DNA of 64,000 nt from the NCBI GenBank assembly GCA_949825045.1, contig OX463807.1:34058749-34122748 (forward strand). Reading direction: 5' to 3'. The notes beneath the pieces were generated by a model. The model had not been told where the DNA came from, made no database searches, and saw only the letters and a list, made by a program, of their open reading frames with translations. Position 1 is the first letter of the stretch. Each line of letters starts with the position of its first letter. Below are positions 52,510 to 61,903 of the stretch, in pieces. The stretch comes from Argyresthia goedartella. Its lineage: Eukaryota > Arthropoda > Insecta > Lepidoptera > Argyresthiidae. The translations under genes were made by a program, and so were the position numbers.

Positions 52510-53705
52510 GTTTCGTTATTTAGTGAAATTAATATTTCTCGATAGTCTGATCGCTGACTCATTGTCTACATATAATACTGGAACTGGTATAACATATATG
52601 CTCTCAAGTCCTTTAATTTGTCGTTTAAACCAAATTATCTCACGCGCCGTTTCACTTGCTACTACAACCTCAGCTTCGGTGCTCGAGATTGCAACAGAGG
52701 CCTGTCTATTACTTCTCCACAAAATGGCTCCCGCACCATATAATCAGACCATTTCAGTTGTAGAATATCTAGTGTTAGTGTCTGCTCCGTGATTTGCATC
52801 ACTATAACACATCAAAATATTCTCTGAATTTCTAATGTATATTATTCCCAAGTCACAGGTTCCTTAAGTTCCTCCGTAAAAATCGCAGTATTCTTTTGCG
52901 GGGTTTTCAAGGTGCCTTGACACAACACTAACAGCAAATGCTATATCGGGTCTTGTTTCGACCATCAAATACGCTGTGTACCTACAGCTTCACGATATGG
53001 GAATTTCTCATCACTTTCGTCAATTGTTTCTGAGCAATCCTTTACTATAGGAGTCCCATCGGGATTACAATCTTGCATACAAAATCTCTCAAGCAATGTT
53101 TTAGTATATGTCGATTGAATAATTTTTATTCCGTCTTCTCTATGTATTATTTCTAGGTCCAGGAAATATGACGCTGTATTCATTTTCATTCTGTCTAAAT
53201 CCTATTTTAATCACAAAATCTTTGACACAAGTAATCCAACCGCATGGAGCCTGCTTAAGTCCATTGAAGCTTCTTTTCAGTGTGCAAACCCTTTCAGGGC
53301 TATCATTATAACCTTCAGGTGGTTTTGTGTAGATCTCCCCAGATAAATTGCCGTAGAGAAATGCTGTCGATACATCAAACTTAATATCATGTTATCTCTT
53401 GCAGCAATATTCAATACTAGACGAATCGTACTCATTCATGCAACTGGGCTGAAGATGTCATCATAGTTTATTCTCTTTTTCTGCGAGTAGTATTTTATCA
53501 CAAGCCTGGCTTTGTAATGCTCAACAATTCCATCTGGGTTGCGCTTTATTTTGTAGATCCATTTAGGTGGAATTCCCTTTCTATTCTCTGGTAGTGGCAT
53601 CGTTTCCCATGTTTCATTTCCCTTAAGCGAGTTCATCTCGACGTTCATGGCGAGTTTCCACTTTTCTTTATCCTCGCTATTAATTGCTTCCTGACACGAC
53701 TTTGG
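52510..53705 (-). pseudogene. Ty1/copia pol remnant
   Basis: Minus strand, 5' to 3': LKGNETWETMPLPENRKGIP and KARLVIKYYSQKK (53436-53648); STAIYLGRSTQ and LKRSFNGLKQAPCGW in broken frames; FLDLEIIHREDGIKI and DEKFPYREAVGT (52965-53189); then RNase H SNRQASVAISSTEAEVVVAS (52516-52722). The YVDD-containing stretch is not found, and several frameshifts occur. No LTRs recognised. Confidence 0.85.
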
Positions 53706-54530
53706 CTCATATTCATATTCATATTCATTTATTTATTGCACTCCATAATAACAATAAGATCTTAATATTAGTGGTGGATAATTATGGACCCTGTTGGGCA
53801 CAAGCAATATTCTATTCTATATAATGTAAGTAATATTCTTATAATCTATTCTTAACTAAAGTAGGAACTCAACATCTCTTAATATTTTTTTTTTTTAACA
53901 GATTAATATACTTTATATATGCATTTAAGTTACACAATAAGCAATAGGTAATAAATATACAATTTTAAAGATTATCATCTAAGTATTCTCTTACTGAATA
54001 GTAACTCTTCACCTGCAAGAAGTGTTTTAGGTGTTTTATAAATTTGGCTTCATTTTCTATGGTCTTCATATTTTCGGGCAATTTGTTGTATATTTTTATT
54101 GTCATAACATAGGCATTTTTAGTTTTTAACGCTAATCTAGATTGTGGGTACAACAAATTCTTATGGTTTCTTAGTGATAGACCATTGTTTTCTCCTCTTC
54201 GTTTATATAGATGTATATTGTTTTGAACAAACCTACATGCTTCCCAAATATAGATAGAAGGTAATGTTAGAATTTTATATTTTTGGAAGTAAGGCCGGCA
54301 GCTGTGTGTTGTATCCAGATTTGCTATTACTCGTATCAGTTTCTTTTGCATAACGAATAGTTTCTGTACATCAGTACTTGCCCCCCAAAGCAAGACTCCA
54401 TAGCTTAGCCACGCATGGGCATAGGCATAGTATGTAGTGATAGCTGTATTTATGTAATTTGGCTGTGATTTTTTCGATGTGAGATTTCCAGTTTAAGTTC
54501 AGGCTCTTTTATGTCATAAACACACTCCAA
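53706..54530 (-). mobile_element. LINE 3' part with (TTCATA)n tail
   Basis: The tail cattcatattcatattcata-like run near 53706-53735; UTR; C-terminal frame 53965-54393 with HSCRPYFQKYKILTLPSIY and TIKIYNKLPENMKTIE; weaker coding to 54530. Same group as 10190-12800. Confidence 0.8.
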
Positions 54531-54559
54531 TGCTGACATCATCACAAAGTCTTCAAACC

Positions 54560-54800
54560 GTCTCGGTAGGTTAAGTGTAGTACGGTCTTAGGACCACTAC
54601 TATTCCTCATCTACATCAATGATCTCCCTAAGTCACCCAATGGTATTATTTGCAGATAGACATACTATGATTACGGATTGTCGAGATAAAAATAGATACA
54701 CATCTGAAATTAATAATTCTCTTTAAAGTACTATTGAATGGCTGAGCCGTAATAATCTGATAATCAATCTAGTTAAAACTAACTTGTTAAATTAAGTACC
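54560..54800 (+). pseudogene. LINE RT scrap, opposite strand
   Basis: The + strand reads LGPLLFLIYINDLPKSPNG and, after a shift, SEINNSL and IEWLSRNNLIINLVKTN. Central RT palm region only. Confidence 0.65.
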
Positions 54801-55328
54801 TAAGTATCTAAAAAAGTCTAAAAGTATTTTTTATTTACAATAAATTTATTATTTTATCATCATGTTACTTATCTATTTGTGTTTCATTATAACTATAATA
54901 TTAGAAAAAAGTAATTGTCCTCCAAGAAGTTCTCTAACTTATAGTAATAACTACTGTGTCCCGTGAACCATGGGAGGAACGCTCCACCGCTACGCCCCGG
55001 GCGTCGGACGCATAGCCCTGTCTTGTGTCCGACTCGATCCTCTGAAACTCGGTGATATGTGCGTGTGACGGCGTGTGCTTATGCGGCACCCAATGTGGCT
55101 GTTGTGTGCGGCCGCGCTTGCTGTTTTGTTTGAAGTACACCTGGCGTGGTATCGAACACCTAAAGTGGAACTAGTGATAACGCAGTTATCATTAATACCA
55201 TTACTTCAAGTTCTATTCATAGTGGAACTAGTGTTGATAAAAAATATCGTTAGTTCCATCATTGTACAAATCATGTCAAGCGTATAGAATTTGGATTGTG
55301 ATATATAAAATATTATTTTAATTAAAAA
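54801..55328. other. No gene recognised
   Basis: A GC-richer patch at 54955-55160 is open on both strands without family match. Ends where the duplicated block begins. Confidence 0.4.
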
Positions 55329-55394
55329 CGTGATACTATGCAACCTTCATTTTGTCATGTACCTTTTCAGTAACTGTCTACATCGACTAAATCA

Positions 55395-55640
55395 CTAAAA
55401 ATGGCCATTAAACTTGACATACATACATTTACATACAGACACAAAGATTTCTTCTCGTCTCTCCCCACACTAGGATACGCTGTGTCGTTGGAACCAGAAA
55501 TAGCGACGTCACTCACAATAACAGTCCAAGACCTGGGGATTATTTCGTCCTCCCCAGCAGGGATTCGAACCGGGACCTCTCGCTTGGGAGAGATAGCCTC
55601 GAACACACGCCACAGAGGTCTGCAAGACGACTATTGACGA
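55395..55640 (-). repeat. tRNA-derived SINE (duplicate)
   Basis: Same copy as 690-950, B-box complement gggattcgaacc at about 55560. Confidence 0.65.
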
Positions 55641-55989
55641 AAACGCTATTCAAATAGCAACCAGGCCAAACGCAAAATAAATAAGAAGATAAGTGCTACA
55701 CGTGTACACTTTGTTTAAATTTGATAATATAGATGTCGTAACAATTTCATAGAATCGACTTTATCATGAAATGGACACCCATGGTTGAATTGTAACTTTC
55801 ATTGAACGAAGAAATCTTTAAGCGAAAAACACTGCGGTAAGTGAACACGACAGCGGGCGAGCCCAGCGAAGCCCCCGGAAAATCTTCCTGTTAGCTTGAA
55901 ATGTATATCAGAAAAAACATTAGGGAGTACTGAATAAAAATGCCCTTAAAATGTCATGTTTCATCAAATTCAACCCTTTCTGACCATTT

Positions 55990-56390
55990 CATGAAATGGT
56001 CGGCCAGATCTTGAAATTGCAGGCCATTTCATGAATTGATAAATTTATAATATGGCTACGACGTAGATATATTTTCAAGAGAAGAGTCTGCTATCTAAAT
56101 TATCTAGATGGCAATATAACAATGTGTAACAGGATGTTGTAAACAAAATGTACGGAGATTTCAAAATTAGAAATACAGAGTGACATTTAATTGGCTGACC
56201 ATATTTCGGAGAATCATAGTACCCATAATTATGGTCAACTTTCCCCAAGAAACATATGGTCGCAAACGAAAAAAATATTTGGGTCTCCCATAGTAACTTG
56301 TAATCAGCTGATCGGGTCAATGTACTTAATTGTGAATTTTACATGGTAACCCTGTATAATTAAAGTCATCAGATGACCTTGTAGGTGGTT
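55990..56390. repeat. 404-bp repeat, single unit
   Basis: One unit here versus two at 1313-2117. It contains the uninterrupted gypsy target site atagtacccat near 56216-56226. Confidence 0.85.
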
Positions 56391-56448
56391 ACTGTTATTT
56401 GGTAACACATTTTTTTATCATTACAAATTTGATGTCGTAAGCTGAAAA

Positions 56449-56502
56449 TATTTAAAAGGCTCGCGTCGCCATTTGTCAGCCTCAGTTCGGAGTCGTTGAC
56501 AG
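56449..56502 (+). promoter_or_regulatory. TATA box, initiator and short 5' UTR exon (synthetase copy 2)
   Basis: tatttaaaa at 56449-56457, TCAGT with A at 56484, donor GACAG|GTACGTGAGT at 56503. Identical to copy 1 across this core. The acceptor before the start codon ends at 59004. Confidence 0.5.
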
Positions 56503-56684
56503 GTACGTGAGTACTAGAGATCGATTATTCGAATTCATATTTACCTAAAGTTATTTTTTGGCTATAAATGAAAATAATACCGGGATTGCGTAACTACTCC
56601 GATGCATATTTACTTATGATTTAATAATAAGTGTGTGTAGTGTACGGTGTAAGAGGAGGAACAATGAGTGTTAGTGAAAAAAAC

Positions 56685-56890
56685 ATCATCATCATCATCA
56701 ATCAGCCCTTATCATCCCACTGCTGCTCATAGGCCTCTCCCAAAGCACGCCATTCGCTACGGTCACCCGCCAGTCTCGTCCACTGCTTTTCCAGCCACCT
56801 TAACAATGTCATCTGACCATCGGGCTGGTGGTCTGCCCGCTGTTCTCTGTCCTGTTCGCGGCCGCCACTTTGTGGCTGCCTTGGTCCTCA
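56685..56890 (-). mobile_element. RTE 3' end (duplicate)
   Basis: Same remnant as 2405-2640, with (CAT)n near 56690 and small differences. Confidence 0.8.
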
Positions 56891-57129
56891 AAAAACATAA
56901 ATTAAAATAAATAACTTTATTAAATTAGGGTAATTATATTTCCGATTACATAATCAGAACACAGGAATTGAAATAAATTTGAGTTTGAGTTTGATCTTGG
57001 GTACGTGACAAGTGTGAATAAATTTGCAAAGTCGTTTTACAAGACAAGGTAACAGTATTTAATAAAATGATCAGCAAAATATTTTTTTCCTACCCAAAAT
57101 GGATAAATGAACACCAAAAGTTGCAAAAA

Positions 57130-57250
57130 ATATCAGGGCAAAATACTGTGGTAGCTTAGGTGAAGGGTAAAGGGGGTGAGCGAAGCGCAGCCCCTTTATC
57201 CTTCGTGTTAGGTTGAACATGTAAGAACAACAAAAAATACTTAAAACATA
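57130..57250. repeat. Inverted arm of GC-core repeat
   Basis: Reverse complement of 58690-58800 and of 3640-3760 (ggtagcttaggtgaagggta ... gttgaacatgtaagaacaac). With the partner arm it brackets 57.1-58.8 kb, as in a foldback element. Confidence 0.55.
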
Positions 57251-57369
57251 AACTTAAGTACACAAAGCATAAAAAGAAGTTTGGTGGACATTTATCCATT
57301 CTGGCAGTCATTTCAAATTTATTGGTAGTAAAATAGGTGCGTTTTTGGTAATCGTTTAAACACAAGCCA

Positions 57370-57930
57370 TTTTGATACGTCGTCACAGGACCAACTACGG
57401 CATTAGGAGGATAGTCACCGAGAGTGCACTTTTCCACAACAAACTGCCAAAATCTATAAATGAAGCGAAATCGTTATCTATTTTCAAAAATCTACTAAAA
57501 AGTCTCTCTCCTTTCAACTCCTCAGCATATCACTGCAGCTTACGAACACTCGTTTAGGTTAAGGGCAATCCGACTGTGGAACTTTCAATAAAATATTGCA
57601 AGTTCATTTCCTTTCTCTTCCATAATAGGTACCATATCTATGAAGGTTTATGTAGGATATATTATAGTTTATATATGTGCAGCATATCTTTAGTATTTTA
57701 TATAATTGAGGTAAATATATTTTGTTTATGAGGTATATTTGATTTAAGTATTGAAGAATTTTTTTCCTACTTTATGTATACTGTCCTGTTTCATATACTC
57801 TCCTGTCTTGTCTGGGTTTGCTGGAAGAAATCTGTCTTTAGAGATAAGTTCACCTTTGCTTATAACATTTCTTATAACTGTCGGTACCTTTATATTTTCT
57901 GTGCAATAAAGAATAAGAATATGATTAAAA
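57370..57930 (+). mobile_element. LINE 3' end
   Basis: + strand frame IRRHRTNYGIRRIVTESALF and LFHNKLPKSINEAKSLSIFK up to about 57557, then a UTR with ctggaagaaatctgtcttta and AATAAA near 57905. The UTR resembles that of the intron 3 LINE (7960-8090). Inside the foldback block and not in copy 1. Confidence 0.75.
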
Positions 57931-58019
57931 GTCGCATTTGCAAAAACTCTTCAAAACTAAATTGTGTCTATCCCTCTTACCAGTATCATTCAAGGTAAAC
58001 ATACCCTTTCCGAACGGCA

Positions 58020-58300
58020 ACATCAAATTCAAAAGTCAAAAACTCAAAAGTCAAATAAAATCAAAAGTCAAAGTTTTTATTACTGTAGATATTTACATAT
58101 ACTTAAAAAACGTCATGTTTTGCCTCTTCTCTACATTGGACCACTGTGGGAAAAGCAGTGCATAGAAACTCCCACAGATTGATTTTTTTAGATCTCTTTT
58201 AAAAATTGGTTGTGCTTAACTAAAACAAATATTACAATATTAATTATTATCATTAATAAGCAGGAATTCATAATTAAAAAACTATGAACAGTTTCAAATC
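58020..58300 (-). mobile_element. LINE 'A' extreme 3' end
   Basis: (AAAAGTC)n-like tail then attactgtagatatttacat and cttctctacattggaccact. UTR only, no coding. Confidence 0.75.
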
Positions 58301-59021
58301 AAATCGTTTGTCTGCTATTCACGTATTCGAGTCAGCAGCCAGTTTTTCTATTTCACATCTTTAATATTGTGTCACATTTTCACGTATTGTACACGTTTTT
58401 GCTGCTTAAATCCAGGCTGCTATGAGGTAGATACAGTTTATCTTTATCACTTCCCTAATTCATTGCTCTCGCGGGCCTGTCCAATTTGTAATTATTTAGT
58501 TTTAGTCAATTTAATTTTCAAACCAAAATAAAAGGTGGTCAATCAGCATGGTCAAAATCGCCACGGAGAAAGGATATTTTTACATTTAAAAAATGGCTGG
58601 TATTTAATCGCCGATCAAAAATACTGATTTGCGCAGCAAAAAAGGATCAGCAAAAACACTTCTATATTACAAATATTTAATGAGTACTTAGGTTTATGTT
58701 TTAATTATTTTTTGTTGTTCTTACATGTTAAACCTAACACAAAGGATAAAAGGGGCTTCACCTAAGCTACCGCAGCAAATATAAGGGATATTGGCTGTGC
58801 ACATCAGTATTTTTATGTGCAGTTTAATATTTCCCTTAAAAATTAAGTGAACGTTTGAATGTGGTCGCACTGATCTACATATTTAATTAAATGAATGGTA
58901 CATGTCAGCATTAAGCATTAAGTATTAGGGTCATTTTGTCTAACACCTTTGTTCTAACAACAAGTCAACGAACTAACTCTTAATTTAGAGTTTCTTCTTT
59001 ACAGAGTTTTTTCTGGACACA

Positions 59022-59180
59022 ATGGGTAAATCCTACACGGTTGGCAGCAGTTTCCTGCAATGGTACATGAACAATGCGATGACTCGCGTCGCAGCTGACT
59101 CCGGTAAAAGTACCGACTTCTGGCATGTCGGCAAGATCTTACTACAGGGCTTGAAGGATGCACATGATTTTGAGCTGATG
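59022..59180 (+). CDS. Paralogue exon 1
   Basis: Start ATG 17 nt after acceptor ctttacag; donor GTGTGT at 59181. MGKSYTVGSSFLQWYMNNAM. 6 replacement and 4 silent differences from copy 1. Confidence 0.8.
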
Positions 59181-60566
59181 GTGTGTATTCTTTCAAGCAG
59201 TACAATAGTGTACATTATCTTAACACATGATTAATATAGTTATTTCTAATCCTCCGTTGTCCTTTTGTCTGTCTGTCCGTCTGTCTGTCAGCGGGCTCTA
59301 TCTGATGAACTGAAATACATAGAGAGTTGAAATTTTCACAGAATTTTCACAGAACCGCTATAGGCAAGGAATTACGAATTGACACGATATTTCATAAACT
59401 AAAGAGGGTCCCCATTCAAGGTATTTATTTTAAAACCAGCCGCGATGTAACAAACCATAATATGAACAAATATCATCGTAGATTTCGCAGCTTTAAGCAT
59501 TGTTGATATCGTTTTCGAATACACGTTCGGACATACTATCTTTTTTTTTTGTTATGTTTATGGGTTAAGTTTTCTTGTACGATATGGTATGGAACCCTTC
59601 GTGGGCGAGTCCAGCCCGCGCTTGACCGAATATTATATATACTCGACAAACTGACAAAACCTCAAAAATTGTTAAGACACTGAATTGATTAAGAAAAGAA
59701 GAAGTAGAAAAATAAGAGTCCTACAATTTCGCAGATAGATGCAGCGACGAGCAAGAAAGCGATTGCCAGGGAGCTGCTTGAGCGGTCAGTGAGCTGCGCC
59801 AGCGCACTGAATAAGGCTGGGCTTGGAGTCGGTGACATCATGGTGATAATCGCGCCAAACCACACAAATGTGGCCGTACCGATGTACTCCGCCATGTACC
59901 TAGGCATGGGGGTGGCGTGCTTGGATAAACTACATGGCGTCAGTTAGTATGCTGCTTATGGGCTATCTTTCTATCTCTATAAACTGCCGCACTCCCTGTT
60001 GAGTAAAGGGTGGGCCATTTGAAAGGGTCAGTATGGTGAAATCAGATACAAGACATAGAAGTTTTTGCTATAGGGAACCATGATATAAATTTTTTATGAT
60101 ACATCATTACCTTTGTCTGCTTCTATCGATCTACAAAACAGCTACATTCTTATCCTGGAATCGAACCCGTAAATTTTTAATAAAATGTCACCAGTTGAAT
60201 GGCGTGTACATGAGGAGGCCTATACCCAAAAGTGTGCTTGATAGGCTTGATGATGATGACATTGGTGATGATGTCTTCCTCAATTAACACATCCTTCTTT
60301 TTTCGAGCCATCTCCTTATGAGTAAGGATCGTGACTATCATTTTAATCAATAATAGGTTGTTTCATAATAAACTATTCTTTTCAGAGGATCTAGTATACG
60401 ATTTTGGCATCTGTGAACCTAAAGTGATATTCTGTCAGAGTGAAAAGTTAGCAGACATCCAGCAAGCTTTGAAAGAGTTAAATAATGATGCGATGGTTAT
60501 TGCATTCGATAAACCAGCATTTAGTGATCTACTCGCAAAGGGTGACAAAAAAATATCGGATTTCAA
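59022..60566 (+). CDS. Acyl-CoA synthetase paralogue, first three coding exons (gene continues beyond window)
   Basis: Join 59022-59180, 59735-59942, 60386-60566. Exon lengths (159, 208, 181), phases and splice sites equal copy 1. Relative to copy 1, exon 1 has six amino-acid changes (residues 6, 33, 42, 43, 48, 50), exon 2 two (Asp to Gly, Arg to Lys) and exon 3 one (Thr to Lys). No stop or frameshift. The P-loop and later exons are not in the window; intron 3 holds a LINE. It could be a working paralogue or a 5' partial duplicate. Confidence 0.8.
59240..59650 (+). repeat. Dispersed repeat in paralogue intron 1
   Basis: Duplicate of 4200-4600, with extra gtctgtctgtc units at its 5' end. Confidence 0.7.
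59735..59942 (+). CDS. Paralogue exon 2
   Basis: Acceptor tttcgcag, donor GTTAGT at 59943. ANL N-terminal segment APNHTNVAVPMYSAMYLG is unchanged. The antisense frame 59689-59907 is rejected as a shadow. Confidence 0.85.
60386..60566 (+). CDS. Paralogue exon 3
   Basis: Acceptor cttttcag, donor GTAAGT at 60567. One replacement (GDKKIS for GDTKIS). Confidence 0.85.
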
Positions 60567-60861
60567 GTAAGTGACCACTATCATAGATGTATAGATAGAT
60601 AAGCGTTCATTCAAGCATCACAGTACTCAGAACTCAGTACAGAAAGTAAATGTACTGAGCAAAGAATAAACATAAACAACAACATTGATGTAAAGATAAA
60701 TGATATAAAACTTACGTAAGCGAGAAGGCGTAAATCTTATATAAAACATAAATGTAAAAGGAAGCCAATTTCACTAACAAAATTAATTTAAAATCTAAAT
60801 GGGGCCAAGTCGTGTAGATATTCCTAGACTCTATAATACAAGGAACATACTCAAATATCAG

Positions 60862-61050
60862 TTATTCTATGGACTTGTAGAGTCCAGGATTATCTAAAGA
60901 ACTTTTCACCTCACGAGATTTCAATTCCATTGAAAGCGAAATTGTTTTACATTTATGTTTTGGATATGAGAGAGCAGCAACACGCTTTGTAGCGGGTTGC
61001 TTCTCTCCCTCAAATATGGCGAGGGCGGTGATGGCTGTTGTACAAGCCAT
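60862..61050 (-). other. Conserved 62-codon ORF (duplicate)
   Basis: Counterpart of 5687-5875: MACTTAITALAIFEGEKQPA. Open in both copies. Unrecognised. Confidence 0.3.
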
Positions 61051-61539
61051 GCTCGTGAACGGGTAACGATTGGACTGGTCCAGTCTAGTTTCTCAAGTTC
61101 AAGTTCAAACTGTTTATTATTTGAAATAGTAATTACAGGTTTTCTTATATTTAATGTAAGTTAGTTCTTTGTTTAGAGCAAAATATATTTTGCTATAGCA
61201 TTCTAATCAGAGACGTCTCGCAGTAAGTTAAGATCTGGAGAATAATCTACAAAATAATAGCAGTCCTATAAAATAATTATAAAAACAAATATATCTGTTT
61301 GCAAATGGGTAGAAGAAAAAGAAGGATGTCTCAGGATGTCTCAGGACCTACATGCTGGTAATGTAGATCTCAACGGTCTTAACCAGTTCCTTTCTCTTGT
61401 GATGGAGCCCATGGTTAAACAAGCCACTCTTGAGCCAACTTGAGTAATGTTGGAATATATGCGGCAAGAAGGTGGTACTAGCAGTCAGCTCGAAAGCTAT
61501 AGGTGAGGATAAAATCTGCCTTAAATTGCTTTTATGATC

Positions 61540-61903
61540 CTGGATAAACTATTGCCAGCTATTTCACATGTTATAATTTTTCCCCATCAAATGGCGTCTT
61601 CCCCACCAGTGGAAGAAAGCATTAGTCATCTCGCTCCCTAAAACTTCCAGTCCCACCTCTTTTAAAGATTATCGTCCTATTTTAATCTTACCCATCCTCT
61701 CCAAAGTCCTTAAATCCATTGTCCATAACCAGCTCTCCTATTACCTTCACCCAAACAATCCGCTGAACATGTAACAGTCAGGATTCAGACCGGTTCATAG
61801 CAACGTGACGGCTCTGCTGAACATCCAGGTAGCCATGGACTGCAAACAGCTTTCCGTGCTGGCTTTTCTTGACTTCAGTAGTGCCTTCAACTACGTAGAT
61901 TTT
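61540..61903 (+). pseudogene. LINE RT start, interrupted by insertion
   Basis: Counterpart of 6330-6695 (KDYRPILILPIL, FLDFSSAFN). Broken off at gtagatttt by the younger LINE at 61904. Confidence 0.8.

Larger units (their letters stand above)
55329..61903 (+). repeat. Segmental duplication, copy 2
   Basis: Matches 641-6710 in order and orientation (SINE, single 404-bp unit, promoter, RTE tail, exons 1-3, intron repeats, LINE start). It carries an extra 1.3 kb at about 57130-58390 made of an inverted repeat arm and LINE ends. The visible homology stops at the LINE insertion at 61904. Confidence 0.9.

Noticed and set aside
25330..55328. A new multi-gene defence or biosynthetic system between the synthetase copies
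   Set aside because: Every convincing coding stretch there belongs to a known transposon or endogenous retrovirus group.
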